NCBI GenBank assembly: GCA_030950925.1
Contig: JAUZQO010000003.1
Span: 42,057-106,056 of the forward strand
DNA from: Mariprofundaceae bacterium
Lineage (GTDB): Bacteria > Pseudomonadota > Zetaproteobacteria > Mariprofundales > Mariprofundaceae
Length of the DNA: 64,000 nucleotides
Direction: 5' to 3'
The first letter of the stretch is position 1. Every line of letters starts with the position of its first letter. A program made the translations under genes and the position numbers. Of this stretch, positions 62,182-64,000 are shown one piece after another. Under the pieces are notes generated by a model. It made no database searches, had not been told where the DNA came from, and saw only the letters and a program-made list of their open reading frames with translations.

Positions 62182-62984
62182 AGCCGCCATAACAACACCC
62201 ATGCCACATCCAAACTTAAGACCAGCATCATCACACCCATCACACCTGATGAAACACGCACAGGGATTTGATTGGGATCAGATCCAACGCACCGCCCTTG
62301 ATCAATCAGTACCATACAAGATAACGACGGATAAATGAGTCCTTTTAGAAACATAGCAACCACTTCTTTGAACTCGGTTCCCCGTTGCACTTCAACCAAA
62401 AATTCACTGAAGTTCAGAACATACATCCATGACAATAACAGCCCACCCATCCAAATGGAAATCACCACAAAAATAAACGTTAAAATCAAGCCACACAATG
62501 CAAATGCCAACACCCGTGGCAAATAAATATATTCAAATAAGGAGATGCCGAGGCTATGTAAAAACACATCTTCGCCACGTGCTTGCATATGCCCCACTTC
62601 AGTCACCACGGCTACACCTGAGCGCACTAATAAAAATAACATCACCACCATCGGCGCAATTTCTTGCACCAACAATGTATTGATTAAGCTGCCAATCAGT
62701 GATAAATCTTGCACGCTGCGTGCAAACACAGCGATATTGTAGACCGCCAACACACCTGTAACCAATGCCATCAGCGTCACCCAAACCAAGCTTTGCACAC
62801 CTGTAAAATAGAGCTGCCGAATCACAACATTGGTCACCGCTGGACGAGATAACCAACGCATGCGTATCAATGCTCGCGAAGTCCAAAGCAGCAGTTGCAA
62901 GAAGCGCCAAATGCCCAAGCCCATATTGAGAACCCAAGCCCCCACATCATCAGCCCGTTCATTTTGTCGTTGAATAAAACCCAT
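62178..62984 (-). CDS. mlaE: MlaE-like ABC permease
   Basis: The 268-residue membrane protein has the MlaE (YrbE) layout: an N-terminal interface helix (GIWRFLQLLLWTSRALI), then about five membrane helices. Conserved features include QLYFTGVQSLVWVTLMALVT, LINTLLVQEIAPMVVMLFLL, VRSGVAVVTEVGHMQARGED, PRVLAFALCGLILTFIFVVI and FLKGLIYPSLSCMVLIDQGR. ATG 62984 is the natural N-terminus; the open frame extends to 63047. It is first gene of the lipid-transport operon. Confidence 0.9.
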   Translation of the reverse strand: MGFIQRQNERADDVGAWVLNMGLGIWRFLQLLLWTSRALIRMRWLSRPAVTNVVIRQLYFTGVQSLVWVTLMALVTGVLAVYNIAVFARSVQDLSLIGSLINTLLVQEIAPMVVMLFLLVRSGVAVVTEVGHMQARGEDVFLHSLGISLFEYIYLPRVLAFALCGLILTFIFVVISIWMGGLLLSWMYVLNFSEFLVEVQRGTEFKEVVAMFLKGLIYPSLSCMVLIDQGRCVGSDPNQIPVRVSSGVMGVMMLVLSLDVAWVLLWRL

Positions 62985-63263
62985 CCGCACTGTATAAGAT
63001 ACTTTTATCTGAAAAACAAGTCTACTCCCTACACTCCGATAACACATCCCAACTTGTTGCCAGCCATCACGCTTATAAGATCCTTCATGTTATTTTCGAG
63101 AAAATAGGTCTAAAATATCTTCCGATCTTCTATACCCAAAGATTTCTTATGTATTCAAATAGTTTTCAATAGATTCCCTCCATACACACCACCACAGGCA
63201 CTCGAGGTTCTCTATAGCAAGCTGCGACTTCACTTTTTTTGATCTCTCTGTTTCAATCGCCTC

Positions 63264-64000
63264 ATGCAAACTTCACCCACTCAACATCTTCATATCCTCG
63301 GTATTTGTGGCACTGCCATGGCAGCCATTGCCAAACTCGCACAAGAAAGTGGCTGGCAAGTGACAGGCTCCGATGCTGGCATTTACCCACCCATGTCCGA
63401 TTACTTGCAGGAACTTGGCATCACCATCACCCCCTTTTCCTTGCAAAATCTTGTGCCTAAGCCTGACCTTTGCCTGATTGGTAACGCCATGAGTCGCGGC
63501 AACATCGAGGTCGAGAGCATTTTAGAACAAGGTTTGGCATATTGTTCAGGTCCGGAATTTGTCGGTCAGCATATTTTACCCCACCGCCATGCTGTCGTTG
63601 TGGCAGGTACACACGGCAAAACCAGTACCGCCGCCATGCTTACGCATGTGCTGGAAGTGAGCCAACAATCACCTGGTTTTTTGATTGGTGGCATCCCTGA
63701 AAACTTTGGTGGTGGCGCACGTTTGGGACAAGGCGAGAGCTTTGTGCTGGAAGGGGACGAGTATGACACCGCCTTTTTCGATAAACGCTCCAAATTTCTA
63801 CATTACCATGCAAAAACCCTGATTCTCAATAATCTTGAGTATGACCATGCCGATATTTTCCCTGATTTGGCAGCCATTCAACGTCAGTTCGCCCATCTTT
63901 TACGCACCGTACCCAAAACAGGTTGTATCATTCGCAACGCCGATGAGTGGAACTTTGATGATGTCTTGGCGCAAGGCTGTTGGACACCCATCACCGAGTT
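63264..64000 (+). CDS. mpl: UDP-MurNAc:L-Ala-gamma-D-Glu-mDap ligase Mpl (partial)
   Basis: Murein tripeptide recycling ligase of the Mur ligase family. The open frame runs from ATG 63264 off the window end (245 codons seen of about 450). The N-terminus reads LHILGICGTAMAAIAKLAQE and GSDAGIYPPMSDYLQELGI, as in Mpl. It is followed by the P-loop VVAGTHGKTSTAAML, FLIGGIPENFGGGARLGQGE, LEGDEYDTAFFDKRSKFLHY and LNNLEYDHADIFPDL. The last three motifs distinguish Mpl from MurC. It is divergent from the MlaE-type operon, with about 280 bp of non-coding DNA between. Confidence 0.95.
   Translation, partial: MQTSPTQHLHILGICGTAMAAIAKLAQESGWQVTGSDAGIYPPMSDYLQELGITITPFSLQNLVPKPDLCLIGNAMSRGNIEVESILEQGLAYCSGPEFVGQHILPHRHAVVVAGTHGKTSTAAMLTHVLEVSQQSPGFLIGGIPENFGGGARLGQGESFVLEGDEYDTAFFDKRSKFLHYHAKTLILNNLEYDHADIFPDLAAIQRQFAHLLRTVPKTGCIIRNADEWNFDDVLAQGCWTPITE

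Overview
This window is chromosomal DNA of a Gram-negative bacterium, most likely a proteobacterium. It encodes LptC/A/B, KdsC/KdsD, LipB, an MCE/Mla-type lipid transport operon, SecA with a SEC-C tail, a PriB-like protein between rpsF and rpsR, Mpl and Slt. An anaerobic-type (early cobalt insertion) cobalamin pathway with a long CbiX and CbiD is spread over two loci. I cannot name the genus from sequence alone; a zetaproteobacterium is one possibility, stated only as a guess. Base composition is moderate and becomes visibly A/T-rich from about 11.5 to 16.2 kb.

Layout. 0-5.3 kb: prmA, divergent from a flavin reductase gene, ruvX, pyrB and pyrC. A roughly 960-bp scar of broken restriction-locus genes (hsdR 5' end plus a RecG/AlbA-type regulator 3' end) separates pyrB from pyrC. 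5.4-7.8 kb: a phosphoketolase. 7.9-19.7 kb: a cobalamin riboswitch followed by cbiA, cobO, cbtB, an unrecognised membrane protein gene, an inserted brnTA / GIY-YIG / restriction-modification block, then cbiF, cbiX, cbiC and cobA. A small dispersed repeat sits in several spacers of this operon and also inside the cbiA reading frame. 19.9-28 kb: a cyclic-nucleotide-domain protein, slt, an M23 peptidase, kdsD-kdsC and lptC-lptA-lptB.

28-36.1 kb (minus strand): cbiD and cbiET flank a type I Wadjet (JetABCD, condensin-like anti-plasmid) locus that is decaying. jetA is intact. An extra gene I do not recognise follows it. jetB has an in-frame TAA, jetC has an in-frame TAG and has lost its 3' half next to an IS200/IS605-like end, and jetD appears internally deleted. 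The outer junctions cbiD/jetA and jetD/cbiET are 4-nt start/stop overlaps, so the defence genes are fully embedded in the vitamin B12 operon.

36.2-57.4 kb (mostly minus): tlyA, dxs, ispA, xseB; lipB (plus); ahcY preceded by an S-adenosylhomocysteine riboswitch and metK; an exonuclease and tex; a lipoprotein, a NUDIX hydrolase and argJ; secA; dnaB; and the ribosomal operon rpsF-priB-rpsR-(DUF2232-like)-rplI, in which S6 has a long acidic tail and S18 a repeated basic head. 57.4-63 kb: a tightly overlapping minus-strand operon of MlaE-like permease, a degenerate ABC ATPase lacking a P-loop, an MlaD-like MCE protein, a TPR lipoprotein, an RsbW-like kinase, a STAS protein and ubiD. The window ends inside mpl (plus).

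The candidates most worth following are the extra gene in the Wadjet locus, the repeat family that punctuates the cob operon and adds peptides to CbiA, the P-loop-less ATPase in the MCE operon, and the possible integron-style attC hairpin ending the restriction-modification block.
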